Origin: Pseudomonas putida | GTDB taxonomy: Bacteria; Pseudomonadota; Gammaproteobacteria; Pseudomonadales; Pseudomonadaceae | DNA: 64,000 nt | NCBI RefSeq assembly: GCF_028682395.1 | Contig: NZ_JANHLC010000013.1 | Span: forward strand, 32,874-96,873 | Direction: 5' to 3' | Part shown: positions 8,068 through 16,669 of the stretch, one piece after another | How positions within the stretch are numbered: position 1 is the stretch's first letter | Layout: each line of letters begins with the position of its first letter | Position numbers and translations under genes: made by a program | Notes under the pieces: generated by a model | What the model was told of the DNA's origin: nothing | What the model saw: only the letters and a program-made list of their open reading frames with translations | The model's database searches: none

Positions 8068-8823
8068 ATGAACTGGACTTGGTTTCATAAGCTCGGCTCA
8101 CCCAAGTGGTTTTATGGCATCAGTGGCCGGATGCTGCCCTGGTTGAGTGTCGCCGCGGTGCTGCTGATCGGCGTCGGTGTGGTCTGGGGCCTGGCATTTG
8201 CGCCGCCGGACTACCAGCAGGGCAACAGCTTTCGGATCATCTATATCCACGTACCGGCCGCCATGCTGGCCCAGTCGGTGTACGTGATGCTGGCGGTCTG
8301 CGGCATCGTCGGGTTGGTCTGGAAAATGAAACTGGCCGACGTCGCCCTGCAATGCGCGGCGCCCATCGGTGCCTGGATGACCGCCGTGGCGCTGGTCACC
8401 GGGGCAATCTGGGGCAAGCCAACCTGGGGCTCGTGGTGGGTCTGGGATGCGCGACTGACCTCGATGCTGATCCTGCTGTTCCTGTACTTCGGTCTTATTG
8501 CCCTGGGCAACGCCATCAGTAATCGTGACAGCGCGGCGAAAGCCTGCGCGGTGTTGGCGATTGTCGGTGTGATCAATATCCCGATCATCAAGTACTCGGT
8601 GGAGTGGTGGAACACCCTGCACCAGGGCGCGACCTTTACCCTCACCGAAAAACCGGCCATGCCGGTGGAGATGTGGCTGCCGCTGCTGCTCACCGTGCTG
8701 GGTTTCTACTGTTTCTTCGGTGCGGTGTTGCTGCTGCGCATGCGCCTGGAAGTGCTCAAGCGCGAAGCCCGCAGCAGTTGGGTCAAGGCCCAGGTGCTGA
8801 GTGAACTGGAGGTGACACGATGA
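8068..8823 (+). CDS. ccmC: CcmC, heme delivery to CcmE
   Basis: A 251-residue six-helix heme-handling protein. The tryptophan-rich signature WGSWWVWDARLTS is present near residues 120-135, and the flanking periplasmic histidines can be seen in YIHVPAA and in the loop around WNTLHQG. CcmC loads heme onto CcmE in the periplasm. ATG 8068 (MNWTWFHKLGSPKW) has a GGAA ribosome site and matches the family N terminus; GTG 8053 and ATG 8056 upstream are less likely. It overlaps ccmD by four bases. Confidence 0.95.
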   Translation: MNWTWFHKLGSPKWFYGISGRMLPWLSVAAVLLIGVGVVWGLAFAPPDYQQGNSFRIIYIHVPAAMLAQSVYVMLAVCGIVGLVWKMKLADVALQCAAPIGAWMTAVALVTGAIWGKPTWGSWWVWDARLTSMLILLFLYFGLIALGNAISNRDSAAKACAVLAIVGVINIPIIKYSVEWWNTLHQGATFTLTEKPAMPVEMWLPLLLTVLGFYCFFGAVLLLRMRLEVLKREARSSWVKAQVLSELEVTR

Positions 8824-8996
8824 GTTTCGCGTCCCTGGGTGACTTTTTTGCCATGGGCCATCACGGCCTGTATGTCTGGTCGGCCTATGGCATCAGCCTG
8901 GCGGTCCTGGCCCTCAACGTGGCGGCGCCGATCCTGGCTCGCCGGCGTTATCTGCAACAGGAGGCGCGTCGTCTGCGCCGGGAGACCTTGAAGTGA
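8820..8996 (+). CDS. ccmD: CcmD, small heme exporter accessory protein
   Basis: A 58-residue membrane protein: MSFASLGDFFAMGHHGLYVW, then one hydrophobic helix, then an Arg-rich cytoplasmic tail (ARRRYLQQEARRLRRETLK). This is the classic CcmD layout, with the membrane-proximal GLYVW...Y. CcmD is needed to release holo-CcmE from the CcmABC complex. ATG 8820 overlaps the ccmC stop and the TGA overlaps the GTG of ccmE, so translation is tightly coupled through the three genes. Confidence 0.92.
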   Translation: MSFASLGDFFAMGHHGLYVWSAYGISLAVLALNVAAPILARRRYLQQEARRLRRETLK

Positions 8997-9448
8997 ATCC
9001 GCTGCGTAAAAAGCGTCTATTGATCATCCTCGCCATCCTGGTCGGGGTCGGCGCCGCTGTCGCCTTGGCCCTGAGCGCCCTGCAGCAGAATATCAATCTG
9101 TTCTACACCCCGACCCAGATCGCCAATGGCGAAGCGCCGCTGGACACGCGCATCCGTGCCGGTGGCATGGTCGAGGCTGGTTCGCTGCAACGCTCGGGCG
9201 ACTCCCTGGATGTGACATTCGTGGTCACTGACTTCAACAAGTCCGTGACCATCACCTATCGCGGCATTCTTCCGGACCTGTTCCGCGAAGGGCAGGGCAT
9301 CGTCGCCCTGGGCAAGCTCAACGCCGAGGGTGTGGTGGTCGCCGATGAGGTACTGGCCAAGCACGACGAGAAGTACATGCCGCCGGAAGTCACCAAGGCG
9401 CTCAATGAAAGCGGCCAGTCCGCCCCTGTCCCTGCGAAGGAGGGCTGA
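8993..9448 (+). CDS. ccmE: CcmE, periplasmic heme chaperone
   Basis: A 151-residue protein anchored by an N-terminal helix (about residues 8-30) with a periplasmic OB-fold. The covalent heme-binding histidine is present at residue 124 in LAKHDEKYMPPEV, with the conserved downstream Tyr. The start is GTG 8993, inside the ccmD stop (GTGA). CcmE shuttles heme from CcmC to the CcmF/H ligase. Confidence 0.95.
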   Translation: MNPLRKKRLLIILAILVGVGAAVALALSALQQNINLFYTPTQIANGEAPLDTRIRAGGMVEAGSLQRSGDSLDVTFVVTDFNKSVTITYRGILPDLFREGQGIVALGKLNAEGVVVADEVLAKHDEKYMPPEVTKALNESGQSAPVPAKEG

Positions 9449-9451
9449 CCC

Positions 9452-11440
9452 ATGCTTGCCCAACTGTATATCCCGGAGCTCGGCCAGTTGGCGATGATCC
9501 TCGCCCTGTGCTTCTCCGTGGTGCTGGCCGTCGTGCCGTTGCTCGGTGCCTGGCGTGGCGACCGTCTGTGGATGAGTCTGGCTCAGCCGGCGGCCTGGGG
9601 CCTGTTCGCCTTCCTGGCGTTTTCCTTCGGTTGCCTGACCTACGCCTTTATGGCCGATGATTTCTCCGTGGCCTATGTGGCCAGCAACTCCAACAGTGCC
9701 TTGCCCTGGTACTACAAGTTCAGTGCGGTCTGGGGTGCCCACGAAGGTTCCCTGCTGCTGTGGGCGCTGATTCTCGGGGGCTGGATCTTTGCGGTATCGG
9801 TGTTCTCCCGCCAACTGCCCCAGGTGATGTTGGCACGGGTCCTGGCGGTCATGGGCATGATCAGCACCGGCTTTATGTCGTTCCTGATCATCACCTCGAA
9901 CCCGTTCGTACGCATTCTGCCGCAGATTCCGGCCAATGGCCGCGACCTCAACCCGCTGCTGCAGGATATCGGCCTGATCGTGCATCCGCCGATGCTCTAC
10001 ATGGGCTATGTCGGCTTCTCCGTAGCCTTTGCCTTTGCCATTGCCGCCTTGCTCGGCGGCCGCCTGGATGCCGCCTGGGCCCGCTGGTCGCGGCCGTGGA
10101 CCATCGTGGCCTGGGCTTTCCTGGGGATCGGTATCACCCTGGGTTCCTGGTGGGCCTACTACGAACTCGGCTGGGGCGGCTGGTGGTTCTGGGACCCGGT
10201 GGAAAACGCTTCCTTCATGCCCTGGCTGGTCGGCACTGCGCTGATTCACTCCCTGGCCGTGACCGAAAAACGTGGCGTGTTCAAGAGCTGGACCGTGTTG
10301 CTGGCGATCGCCGCGTTCTCCCTGAGCCTGCTGGGCACGTTCCTGGTGCGTTCCGGGGTGCTGACTTCGGTTCACGCCTTTGCGTCCGACCCGGAGCGCG
10401 GGGTGTTTATCCTGATTTTCCTGCTGTTTGTCGTCGGTGGTTCCCTGACGCTGTTCGCCCTGCGGGCACCGGTGGTCAAGAGCCATGTCGGCTTCAACCT
10501 GTGGTCGCGTGAAACCCTGCTGTTGGGCAATAACCTGGTGTTGGTGGTCGCTGCGGCGATGATCCTGCTCGGTACGCTCTATCCGCTGGTACTCGACGCG
10601 CTGACCGGGGCCAAGCTGTCGGTCGGCCCGCCGTACTTCAATGCGCTGTTTATCCCGTTGATGGCCTTGCTGATGGTGGTCATGGCGGTCGGTGTGCTGG
10701 TGCGCTGGAAAGACACCCCGGTGAAGTGGCTGGTGGGCATGCTCTCGCCGGTGCTGCTGGGTAGCGTGGTCCTGGCGGTGGTCGCCGGGTTCGCCTATGG
10801 CGATTTCAACTGGGCGGTGCTGGCGACGTTCCTGCTGGCGGCCTGGGTACTGCTGGCCGGCGTGCGCGACATTCTCGACAAGACCCGCCACAAAGGCCTG
10901 ATCAAGGGCCTGCCCAGCCTGACCCGCAGCTACTGGGGCATGCAGGTGGCCCATATCGGGATCGCGGTGTGTGCCCTGGGCGTGGTGCTGTCGAGCCAGA
11001 ACAGCGCCGAGCGCGACTTGCGCCTGGCCCCGGGCGAGTCCATGGACCTGGCCGGCTACCAGTTCGTCTTCGAGGGCGCCAAGCACTTTGAAGGGCCGAA
11101 CTTTACGTCCGACAAAGGCACCATCCGAGTGCTGCGCGACGGCCGCGAAATCAGCGTGTTGCATCCGGAGAAACGTCTGTACACGGTGCAGAACTCAATG
11201 ATGACCGAAGCCGGCATCGATGCCGGTTTCACCCGCGACCTCTATGTCGCCCTCGGCGAGCCGCTGGGCGATGGCGCCTGGGCGGTACGCGTGCACGTCA
11301 AACCGTTCGTGCGCTGGATCTGGTTCGGCGGTCTGCTCACCGGTTTTGGTGGCTTGCTGGCAGCGCTGGATCGGCGCTATCGGGTCAAGGTCAAGAGCCA
11401 GGTGCGCGAAGCACTGGGCATGAAGGGAGCGACGGCATGA
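9452..11440 (+). CDS. ccmF: CcmF, cytochrome c heme lyase subunit
   Basis: A 662-residue polytopic inner-membrane protein with many hydrophobic helices. The Trp-rich heme-handling motif GWGGWWFWDPVENASFMPW lies around residue 240, and the conserved HPPMLYMGYVGF is near 175. CcmF with CcmH attaches heme to the CXXCH motif of apocytochromes. ATG 9452 starts three bases after ccmE ends; its stop overlaps the ccmG ATG. Confidence 0.96.
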   Translation: MLAQLYIPELGQLAMILALCFSVVLAVVPLLGAWRGDRLWMSLAQPAAWGLFAFLAFSFGCLTYAFMADDFSVAYVASNSNSALPWYYKFSAVWGAHEGSLLLWALILGGWIFAVSVFSRQLPQVMLARVLAVMGMISTGFMSFLIITSNPFVRILPQIPANGRDLNPLLQDIGLIVHPPMLYMGYVGFSVAFAFAIAALLGGRLDAAWARWSRPWTIVAWAFLGIGITLGSWWAYYELGWGGWWFWDPVENASFMPWLVGTALIHSLAVTEKRGVFKSWTVLLAIAAFSLSLLGTFLVRSGVLTSVHAFASDPERGVFILIFLLFVVGGSLTLFALRAPVVKSHVGFNLWSRETLLLGNNLVLVVAAAMILLGTLYPLVLDALTGAKLSVGPPYFNALFIPLMALLMVVMAVGVLVRWKDTPVKWLVGMLSPVLLGSVVLAVVAGFAYGDFNWAVLATFLLAAWVLLAGVRDILDKTRHKGLIKGLPSLTRSYWGMQVAHIGIAVCALGVVLSSQNSAERDLRLAPGESMDLAGYQFVFEGAKHFEGPNFTSDKGTIRVLRDGREISVLHPEKRLYTVQNSMMTEAGIDAGFTRDLYVALGEPLGDGAWAVRVHVKPFVRWIWFGGLLTGFGGLLAALDRRYRVKVKSQVREALGMKGATA

Positions 11441-11973
11441 AACGCTGGTTGATGATTGTGCCGCTGGCGGTGTTTCTGTTGGTGGCGGTGTTTCTCTATC
11501 GGGGCCTGTACCTGGACCCGGCCGAGTTGCCGTCGGCGATGATCGGCAAACCGCTGCCGGAGTTTTCCCTGCCGAATGTACAGGGCGACCGCACCCTGAC
11601 CCAGGCTGACCTGCTGGGCAAGCCGGCGCTGGTCAACGTCTGGGGCACCTGGTGCATTTCCTGCCGGGTCGAGCACCCGGTGCTCAACAAGCTGGCCGAG
11701 CAGGGCGTGGTGATCTACGGCATCAACTACAAGGACGACAATGCCGCGGCCCTGAAGTGGCTGAGCGAGTTCCACAACCCTTATCAGCTGGATATCCGTG
11801 ACGAAGACGGCACCCTGGGCTTGAATCTGGGGGTCTACGGCGCGCCGGAGACGTTCCTGATCGACGCCAAGGGCATCATCCGCCACAAGTTTGTCGGGGT
11901 GATCGACGAAGTGGTCTGGCGCGAGCAACTGGCCAGCCTGTACCAGGGCCTGGTTGACGAGGCGCGGCCATGA
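11437..11973 (+). CDS. ccmG: CcmG/DsbE, thiol:disulfide oxidoreductase
   Basis: A 178-residue membrane-anchored thioredoxin-fold protein. The N-terminal anchor is about residues 4-24 and the active site is WGTWCISCRVEHP near residue 70. It keeps the cytochrome CXXCH cysteines reduced before heme attachment. The usual CcmG active site is W-C-x-x-C, as here (CISC), and the central acidic GINYKDDNAAALKWL segment is family-typical. It overlaps both neighbours by four bases. Confidence 0.95.
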   Translation: MKRWLMIVPLAVFLLVAVFLYRGLYLDPAELPSAMIGKPLPEFSLPNVQGDRTLTQADLLGKPALVNVWGTWCISCRVEHPVLNKLAEQGVVIYGINYKDDNAAALKWLSEFHNPYQLDIRDEDGTLGLNLGVYGAPETFLIDAKGIIRHKFVGVIDEVVWREQLASLYQGLVDEARP

Positions 11974-12440
11974 AGCGCTGGATCGCTGCGATCGCCCTGG
12001 GGCTGAGCCTCGCGGGCGTGGCCCATGCGGCCATCGACACCTATGAGTTCGCCAACGAGGCCGATCGCGAGCGTTTTCGCGACCTGACCAAAGAGCTGCG
12101 TTGCCCCAAATGCCAGAACCAGGACATCGCTGATTCCAATTCGCCGATTGCCATGGACCTGCGCCGGGAGATCTTCCGCATGCTTGGCGAAGGCAAGGAC
12201 AATGAGCAGATCATCGGCTTTATGGTCGACCGCTATGGCGATTTCGTCCGCTACAAGCCGGCCCTGACGGGCAAGACCGCACTGCTCTGGTTCGGTCCCG
12301 CCGCGCTGCTGCTGGGCGGTGTGCTGGTGATCGGTCTGATCGTTCGCCGTCGCCGTGCCGAGCACGCCGACACTTCGGACACGCTTTCCGTTGAGGAGCG
12401 TCAGCGCCTCGACCAACTGTTGGATAAAGACCACCCATGA
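11970..12440 (+). CDS. ccmH: CcmH (CycL), apocytochrome thiol-reducing subunit
   Basis: A 156-residue protein with a signal peptide (about residues 1-20, cleaved after AHA), a periplasmic domain carrying the LRCPKCQNQDI active site, and a C-terminal membrane helix (about 102-122). This is the short CcmH/CycL form, with the TPR part encoded separately by ccmI next door. It takes part in the heme ligase complex with CcmF and CcmI. Confidence 0.95.
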   Translation: MKRWIAAIALGLSLAGVAHAAIDTYEFANEADRERFRDLTKELRCPKCQNQDIADSNSPIAMDLRREIFRMLGEGKDNEQIIGFMVDRYGDFVRYKPALTGKTALLWFGPAALLLGGVLVIGLIVRRRRAEHADTSDTLSVEERQRLDQLLDKDHP

Positions 12441-13636
12441 TTGATTTCTGGCTCGCAGCAGGCCTGCTGTTACTGGTAGCCCTGAGTTTTCTGCTGATTC
12501 CGGTTTTGCGCGGCCGTCGTGCCCAGCGTGAAGAGGATCGTACCGCGCTGAACGTGGCGCTTTATCAGGAGCGCCTGGCTGAACTGCAGGCCCAGCAGGC
12601 CGAAGGCGTGCTGAGCGCCGAGCAGATGGAAAGCGGCCGCGCCGAAGCGGCGCGCGAATTGCTGGCCGATACCGAGGGCGGCGAGCCGACCCGCGTGGCC
12701 CGCCTGGGCAAATGGTTTCCCGTGCTGGCCGCGGTACTGGTGCCGGTGGTGGGGCTGGGCTTGTACCTGCATTTCGGGGCGAGCGACAAGGTCCAACTGA
12801 CCCAGGAGTTCTCCCAGCCGCCGACCTCCCTGGCGGACATGACCCAGCGCCTGGAGCGTGCTGCGCTGGCCCAACCGGATTCCGCCGAAGGCCTGTACTT
12901 CCTCGGGCGTGCCTATATGGCCCAGGAACGGGCCGCCGAAGCGGCGAAAGTCTTTGAACGCGCCGCCGCCCTGGCCGGCCGTCAGCCGGAGCTGCTGGGC
13001 CAGTGGGCCCAGGCCCAGTATTTCGCCGACGGCAAGCAATGGTCCGACAAGCTTCAGGCGCTGACTGACGAAGCCCTGAAGGCCGATCCCAATGAAGTCA
13101 CCAGCCTGGGTCTGCTCGGGATCGCGGCTTTTGAGGCCGAACGCTATCAGGACGCTATTGGCTACTGGGAGCGGCTGCTGGCCCTGCTGCCAGCAGGCGA
13201 CAGTTCCGCTACGGCGTTGCAGGGCGGTATCGACAAGGCGCGCGAGAAACTCGGTGCCGGCGGTCAGGTAGCGGCAACGCCACCGGCCAAGGCGGCCGCA
13301 GTGCTCAAGGTCCGGGTCGACCTGGCGCCAGCGCTCAAGGCCAAGGTTCAGCCGGGCGACAGTGTGTTTATCTTCGCGCGCGCCGTGTCCGGCCCGCCAG
13401 CGCCATTGGCCGCCAAGCGTCTGACGGTGGCCGATCTGCCGGCCACGGTAGAGTTGGGCGATGCCGATGCAATGATGCCGCAACTGAAACTGTCGAACTT
13501 CCCTGAAGTCCAACTGATGGCACGGATCTCCCGCGCCGGTCAGCCGACTGCCGGCGAGTGGGTCGGACGCAGCCAGCCATTGGCGAGCAGCACCACCGCG
13601 CAGCAGCAACTGATCATCGACAGCCCGGACCAATAA
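12437..13636 (+). CDS. ccmI: CcmI (CycH), apocytochrome c chaperone
   Basis: A 399-residue protein with an N-terminal pair of hydrophobic segments (about residues 3-24 and 93-113) flanking a charged loop (REEDRTALNVALYQERLAEL), then TPR repeats (about 130-260: SAEGLYFLGRAYMAQER and GLLGIAAFEAERYQDAIGYW), then a C-terminal beta domain with KVRVDLAP and VFIFARAVSGPPAPLAAKRL. It presents the C terminus of apocytochromes to CcmFH. It overlaps ccmH by four bases and ends the ccm genes proper. Confidence 0.93.
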   Translation: MIDFWLAAGLLLLVALSFLLIPVLRGRRAQREEDRTALNVALYQERLAELQAQQAEGVLSAEQMESGRAEAARELLADTEGGEPTRVARLGKWFPVLAAVLVPVVGLGLYLHFGASDKVQLTQEFSQPPTSLADMTQRLERAALAQPDSAEGLYFLGRAYMAQERAAEAAKVFERAAALAGRQPELLGQWAQAQYFADGKQWSDKLQALTDEALKADPNEVTSLGLLGIAAFEAERYQDAIGYWERLLALLPAGDSSATALQGGIDKAREKLGAGGQVAATPPAKAAAVLKVRVDLAPALKAKVQPGDSVFIFARAVSGPPAPLAAKRLTVADLPATVELGDADAMMPQLKLSNFPEVQLMARISRAGQPTAGEWVGRSQPLASSTTAQQQLIIDSPDQ

Positions 13637-13651
13637 CCTAGAGAAATCCTT

Positions 13652-14044
13652 ATGACCGCCATCGCTCGCATCACCCTGTTAAGTCTGGTTCTGGGGTTGA
13701 GCGCTTGTGCGGTCCAGCGGCCAGGCGCCCCCGGTGCGCCGCCGCTGCCACCGGCCACTCGGCCGACACTGCCGCCCTCGGTGCCGGACAAGCCCATTCC
13801 CCAGGCACCCAAGGCGCTGCCCCGCACCTCCGCAACCTTCGCCCCGCCACCGGGCGGTGCCAGCCACTGGGATGCCCAGTTGGGTGTTTACGTGCTCGAC
13901 ACACAGCCCAATACCTTCTACCGCCAGCGCACCTACTACCGCTGGAGCAATGGCTGGAGCCGTTCGATCAGCCCGCAGGGACCGTGGGAAGAAACCAACA
14001 TCAACGGTGTGCCCGCCGGACTGGGGCGCAAATTCGGACAGTGA
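13652..14044 (+). CDS. Small proline-rich lipoprotein
   Basis: A 130-residue predicted lipoprotein. The signal peptide ends in a lipobox LSAC with Cys at about residue 19, followed by a Pro/Ala-rich linker (to about 65). A compact C-terminal part is rich in aromatic residues (HWDAQLGVYVLDTQPNTFYR, RTYYRWSNGWSRS). It is 15 bases after ccmI, so it is probably co-transcribed, but I know of no role in cytochrome maturation. The YYRW...W segment suggests a small beta domain at the inner face of the outer membrane. Confidence 0.75.
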   Translation: MTAIARITLLSLVLGLSACAVQRPGAPGAPPLPPATRPTLPPSVPDKPIPQAPKALPRTSATFAPPPGGASHWDAQLGVYVLDTQPNTFYRQRTYYRWSNGWSRSISPQGPWEETNINGVPAGLGRKFGQ

Positions 14045-14215
14045 GGCCAGGGGCGAGACACAGAGACGACGGATGGCAGGTTTCCTGACCATCGACGTCG
14101 TGAGGGCTTTCTCTTCAGGGCAATGATTTCAAGGTGTTGCGCGGTATTGCGAGTTGCTGGCCAAGGCGCTATCAACGCTGCGCGCTGTTCAGACCTTGCC
14201 CCTTTGGAGTTGCCT

Positions 14216-14614
14216 ATGCACAAGACTGCACTCAACCCGCCCACCGTCTTCAACACCCTGCAATACGGTTTCAGCCAGGCCATGGAGGTCCGAGGCGGGC
14301 GGCGGCTGTTGCTGTCCGGCCAGGTCGGCGTCGATGCCAACGAGCGCACCGTCGGCCCGGGTCTGCTGGAGCAGAGCCGGGCGGCGCTGGCAAATATTGC
14401 CACGCTGCTGGCGGAAGTGGGTGGGGGGTTGGAGCATGTGGTGATGCTGCGTATCTATATCGCCGAGTCAGCGCGCGAAGAGCAGGACGCCCTAGTCAGC
14501 GTGTTGCGCGAGTGCTTCCCGGTGGATCCGCCGCCTTCTTCCTGGATCATCGTCAGTGGGTTGTCGTTGCCGCAATGGCTGATCGAAATCGAGGCCGAAG
14601 CGGCCTTGCCCTGA
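14216..14614 (+). CDS. RidA/YjgF family protein (lacks the deaminase arginine)
   Basis: A 132-residue Rid-superfamily protein: LLLSGQVGVDANERTVG, QSRAALANIATLLAEVGGGLEHVVML, and IEIEAEA at the end. True RidA imine deaminases need an Arg (Arg105 in E. coli) in PARSCVEV; the aligned stretch here is PPSSWIIV, so the Arg is replaced by Ser. It therefore belongs to a divergent Rid group with unknown activity rather than to RidA itself. ATG 14216 has TTGGAG upstream. It stands alone, followed by a terminator. Confidence 0.82.
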   Translation: MHKTALNPPTVFNTLQYGFSQAMEVRGGRRLLLSGQVGVDANERTVGPGLLEQSRAALANIATLLAEVGGGLEHVVMLRIYIAESAREEQDALVSVLRECFPVDPPPSSWIIVSGLSLPQWLIEIEAEAALP

Positions 14615-14630
14615 TCCTGGCACATAAAAA

Positions 14631-14650
14631 ACACCCTGCGCAGGCAGGGT
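14631..14650 (+). terminator. Hairpin after the Rid gene
   Basis: CACCCTGC-GCAG-GCAGGGTG: an 8-bp perfect stem with a 4-base loop, preceded on the plus strand by an A6 run. On the minus strand that run becomes a T run, so it could terminate transcription from the right as well. Confidence 0.55.
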
Positions 14651-14673
14651 GTCGGATGGAGGTATTTGCCTTA

Positions 14674-14704
14674 CCTGTAGGCAGCAGCGCCTACAGGTTT
14701 TTTT
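14674..14704 (+). terminator. Rho-independent terminator, Rid gene / sbp
   Basis: CCTGTAGGC-(AGCAGC)-GCCTACAGG followed directly by T7. It is a clear intrinsic terminator for plus-strand transcription, lying between the convergent Rid gene and sbp. Confidence 0.75.
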
Positions 14705-14712
14705 GGGCGGGC

Positions 14713-15708
14713 TTACTGGGCGTAGATCTGGTCGAACACGCCACCATCATTGAAGTGGGTCTTCTGCACGGTGCGCCAGTCACCAAAGGTCTTCTCTACC
14801 GAGAGGAAGTCGACTTTCGGGAAGCGGTCGGTGTACTTGGCCAATACGTTCGGGTCACGTGGACGCAAATAGTTGTTGGCGGCGATTTCCTGGCCTTCCG
14901 GAGACCAGAGGTACTTCAGGTACGCCTCGGCGACGGCGCGGGTGCCTTTCTTGTCGACGACTTTGTCGACCACGGTTACCGGCGGCTCGGCTTCGGCGGA
15001 AACGCTTGGGTAGATCACCTCGAACTGATCGCGACCGAACTCGCGCGCGATCATCTCGGCTTCGTTTTCGAAGGTCACCAGCACGTCGCCGATCTGGTTG
15101 GTCATAAAGGTGGTGGTCGCTGCGCGGCCACCGGTATCGAGCACCGGCGCCTGCTTGAACAGTTTGCCGACAAAGTCCTTGGCCTTGTTTTCATCGCCGC
15201 CGTTCTTCAGCACATAGCCCCAGGCGGACAGGTAGGTGTAGCGGCCGTTACCCGAGGTTTTCGGGTTGGGTACGATCACTTGCACGCCATCCTTGAGCAG
15301 GTCGGGCCAGTCTTTCAGAGCCTTGGGGTTGCCCTTGCGCACGATAAACACCGTGGCGGAGGTGAACGGTGCGCTGTTGTTCGGTAGGCGGGTGACCCAG
15401 TTGTCCGGGACCAGTTTGCCGTTGTCGACCAGGGCGTTGATATCAGTGGCCATGTTCATGGTAATGACATCGGCTGGCAGCCCGTCGATCACCGAACGCG
15501 CTTGCTTGCTCGAGCCGCCGAAGGACATCTGCAGGGCGATATTTTCCTTGTGCTCGGCCTGCCAGTGTTTCTGGAACGCGGCGTTGTAATCCTTGTAGAA
15601 GTCGCGCATCACGTCGTAGGACACGTTCAGCAGGGTCGGTGCGGCCTGGGCCATGCTGCCCAAAGCCAGGCCTGCGGCGAGAAGAGAGGCACTAACGAGT
15701 TTTTTCAC
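14713..15708 (-). CDS. sbp: Periplasmic sulfate-binding protein
   Basis: A 331-residue extracellular solute-binding protein of the Sbp/CysP group. The signal peptide is about residues 1-22 (cut after AQA) and the mature protein opens with TLLNVSYDVMRDFYKDYN. SFGGSSKQARSVIDGLPADV, the sulfate/thiosulfate-contact region, is present. It delivers sulfate to the CysTWA importer, whose genes are not in this window. The start codon is GTG 15708 with an AAGGA ribosome site eight bases upstream. Synthesis in this family is normally induced by sulfur limitation. Confidence 0.93.
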   Translation of the reverse strand: MKKLVSASLLAAGLALGSMAQAAPTLLNVSYDVMRDFYKDYNAAFQKHWQAEHKENIALQMSFGGSSKQARSVIDGLPADVITMNMATDINALVDNGKLVPDNWVTRLPNNSAPFTSATVFIVRKGNPKALKDWPDLLKDGVQVIVPNPKTSGNGRYTYLSAWGYVLKNGGDENKAKDFVGKLFKQAPVLDTGGRAATTTFMTNQIGDVLVTFENEAEMIAREFGRDQFEVIYPSVSAEAEPPVTVVDKVVDKKGTRAVAEAYLKYLWSPEGQEIAANNYLRPRDPNVLAKYTDRFPKVDFLSVEKTFGDWRTVQKTHFNDGGVFDQIYAQ

Positions 15709-15753
15709 TGCGCGATCCTTGTTGTAGTTGGAAATGAGGGCAATTTGCCAGTG

Positions 15754-15782
15754 ACTATAGCGGGCCTTGCATAGTCGTTTAA
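15754..15782 (-). promoter_or_regulatory. Candidate sbp promoter
   Basis: On the minus strand, TATAGT (15759-15754) lies about 46 bases upstream of the sbp start with a weak -35 candidate TTAAAC 17 bases further upstream. A weak -35 would fit activator dependence, as for CysB-controlled genes, but no operator can be assigned from sequence alone. Confidence 0.35.
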
Positions 15783-15801
15783 AGATTAAAAAGTACTGTG
15801 C

Positions 15802-16626
15802 TTATTCCAATTTCTTAAATAGCGCATTTCCGCATCGCGAGCAGTAGGCCGCGTGCTGTTCGTGCTGCTTTTTACGGCACACCGGGCAGTCGTGCTTGAG
15901 CTCTTCGCCGCGCATGGCGTTGGCCAGTTCGGCCGTAAAGATCCCCGTCGGCACGGCGATAACCGAGTAGCCGGTGATCATCACCATGGAGGAGATGACC
16001 TGACCCAGCGGCGTCTTGGGCACGATATCGCCGAAGCCGACCGTGGTGAGGGTCACGATAGCCCAGTAGATGCCGACGGGAATGCTGGTAAAGCCGTGTT
16101 CCGGGCCTTCGACCACGTACATCAGGGTGCCGAATACGGTGACCAGGGTCGAGACGCTGGCCAGGAAGACGATGATTTTCTGCTTGCTGCCCCGCAGTGC
16201 CGACAGCAGGTAATGGGCCTGCTTGAGGTAGGGCCCTAGCTTGAGTACGCGAAAGATGCGCAGCATGCGGATGATACGGATGATCAACAGGTACTGGGCG
16301 TCACTGTAATACAGGGCGAGGATCCCCGGCACGATGGCCAGCAGGTCGACCAACCCATAGAAGCTGAACGCATAGCGCAATGGTTTGGGCGAGCAATAGA
16401 GCCGTAGGCCATATTCGATGGCGAAGACCAGGGTAAAGCCCCATTCGATATAGGCCAGCAGCTTGGCGTAGTCGCGGTGGATGCTGTCGATGCTGTCGAC
16501 CACCACCACTGCCAGGCTGGCCAGGATAATCAGGAGCAGGGTGCTGTCAAAGCGCCTTCCCGCCAGGGTATCGGTCTGGAAGATCACGACGTAAAGACGT
16601 TGGCGCCAATCGGTGTTGCGGCTCAT
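15802..16626 (-). CDS. Six-helix voltage-gated-type potassium channel with C-terminal zinc ribbon
   Basis: A 274-residue ion transporter. Six hydrophobic segments lie between about residues 25 and 225, with an Arg-rich S4-like helix (RIIRMLRIFRVLKL, about 105-120) and the K+ selectivity filter TTVGFGD near 195. After S6 there is a short cytoplasmic tail with a four-cysteine zinc ribbon, CPVCRKKQHEQHAAYCSRCG. It probably forms a tetrameric K+ channel. ATG 16626 gives the family N terminus MSRNTDWRQRL; a TTG at 16680 would overlap the upstream urea transporter. Confidence 0.87.
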   Translation of the reverse strand: MSRNTDWRQRLYVVIFQTDTLAGRRFDSTLLLIILASLAVVVVDSIDSIHRDYAKLLAYIEWGFTLVFAIEYGLRLYCSPKPLRYAFSFYGLVDLLAIVPGILALYYSDAQYLLIIRIIRMLRIFRVLKLGPYLKQAHYLLSALRGSKQKIIVFLASVSTLVTVFGTLMYVVEGPEHGFTSIPVGIYWAIVTLTTVGFGDIVPKTPLGQVISSMVMITGYSVIAVPTGIFTAELANAMRGEELKHDCPVCRKKQHEQHAAYCSRCGNALFKKLE

Positions 16627-16669
16627 AGCACAGGGGGGTCCAAGCGGGGTGTGTGGCAAGCCTGGGCGA

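Noticed and set aside
9017..11164. Long open frame (715 codons) on the minus strand opposite ccmE/ccmF
   Set aside because: It is His/Gln/Arg-rich with no family resemblance, lies fully antisense to two confident genes and is explained by high third-position GC.
14134..15387. 417-codon plus-strand frame over the Rid gene and sbp
   Set aside because: It runs out of frame through the Rid gene and antisense through sbp, across two terminator hairpins.
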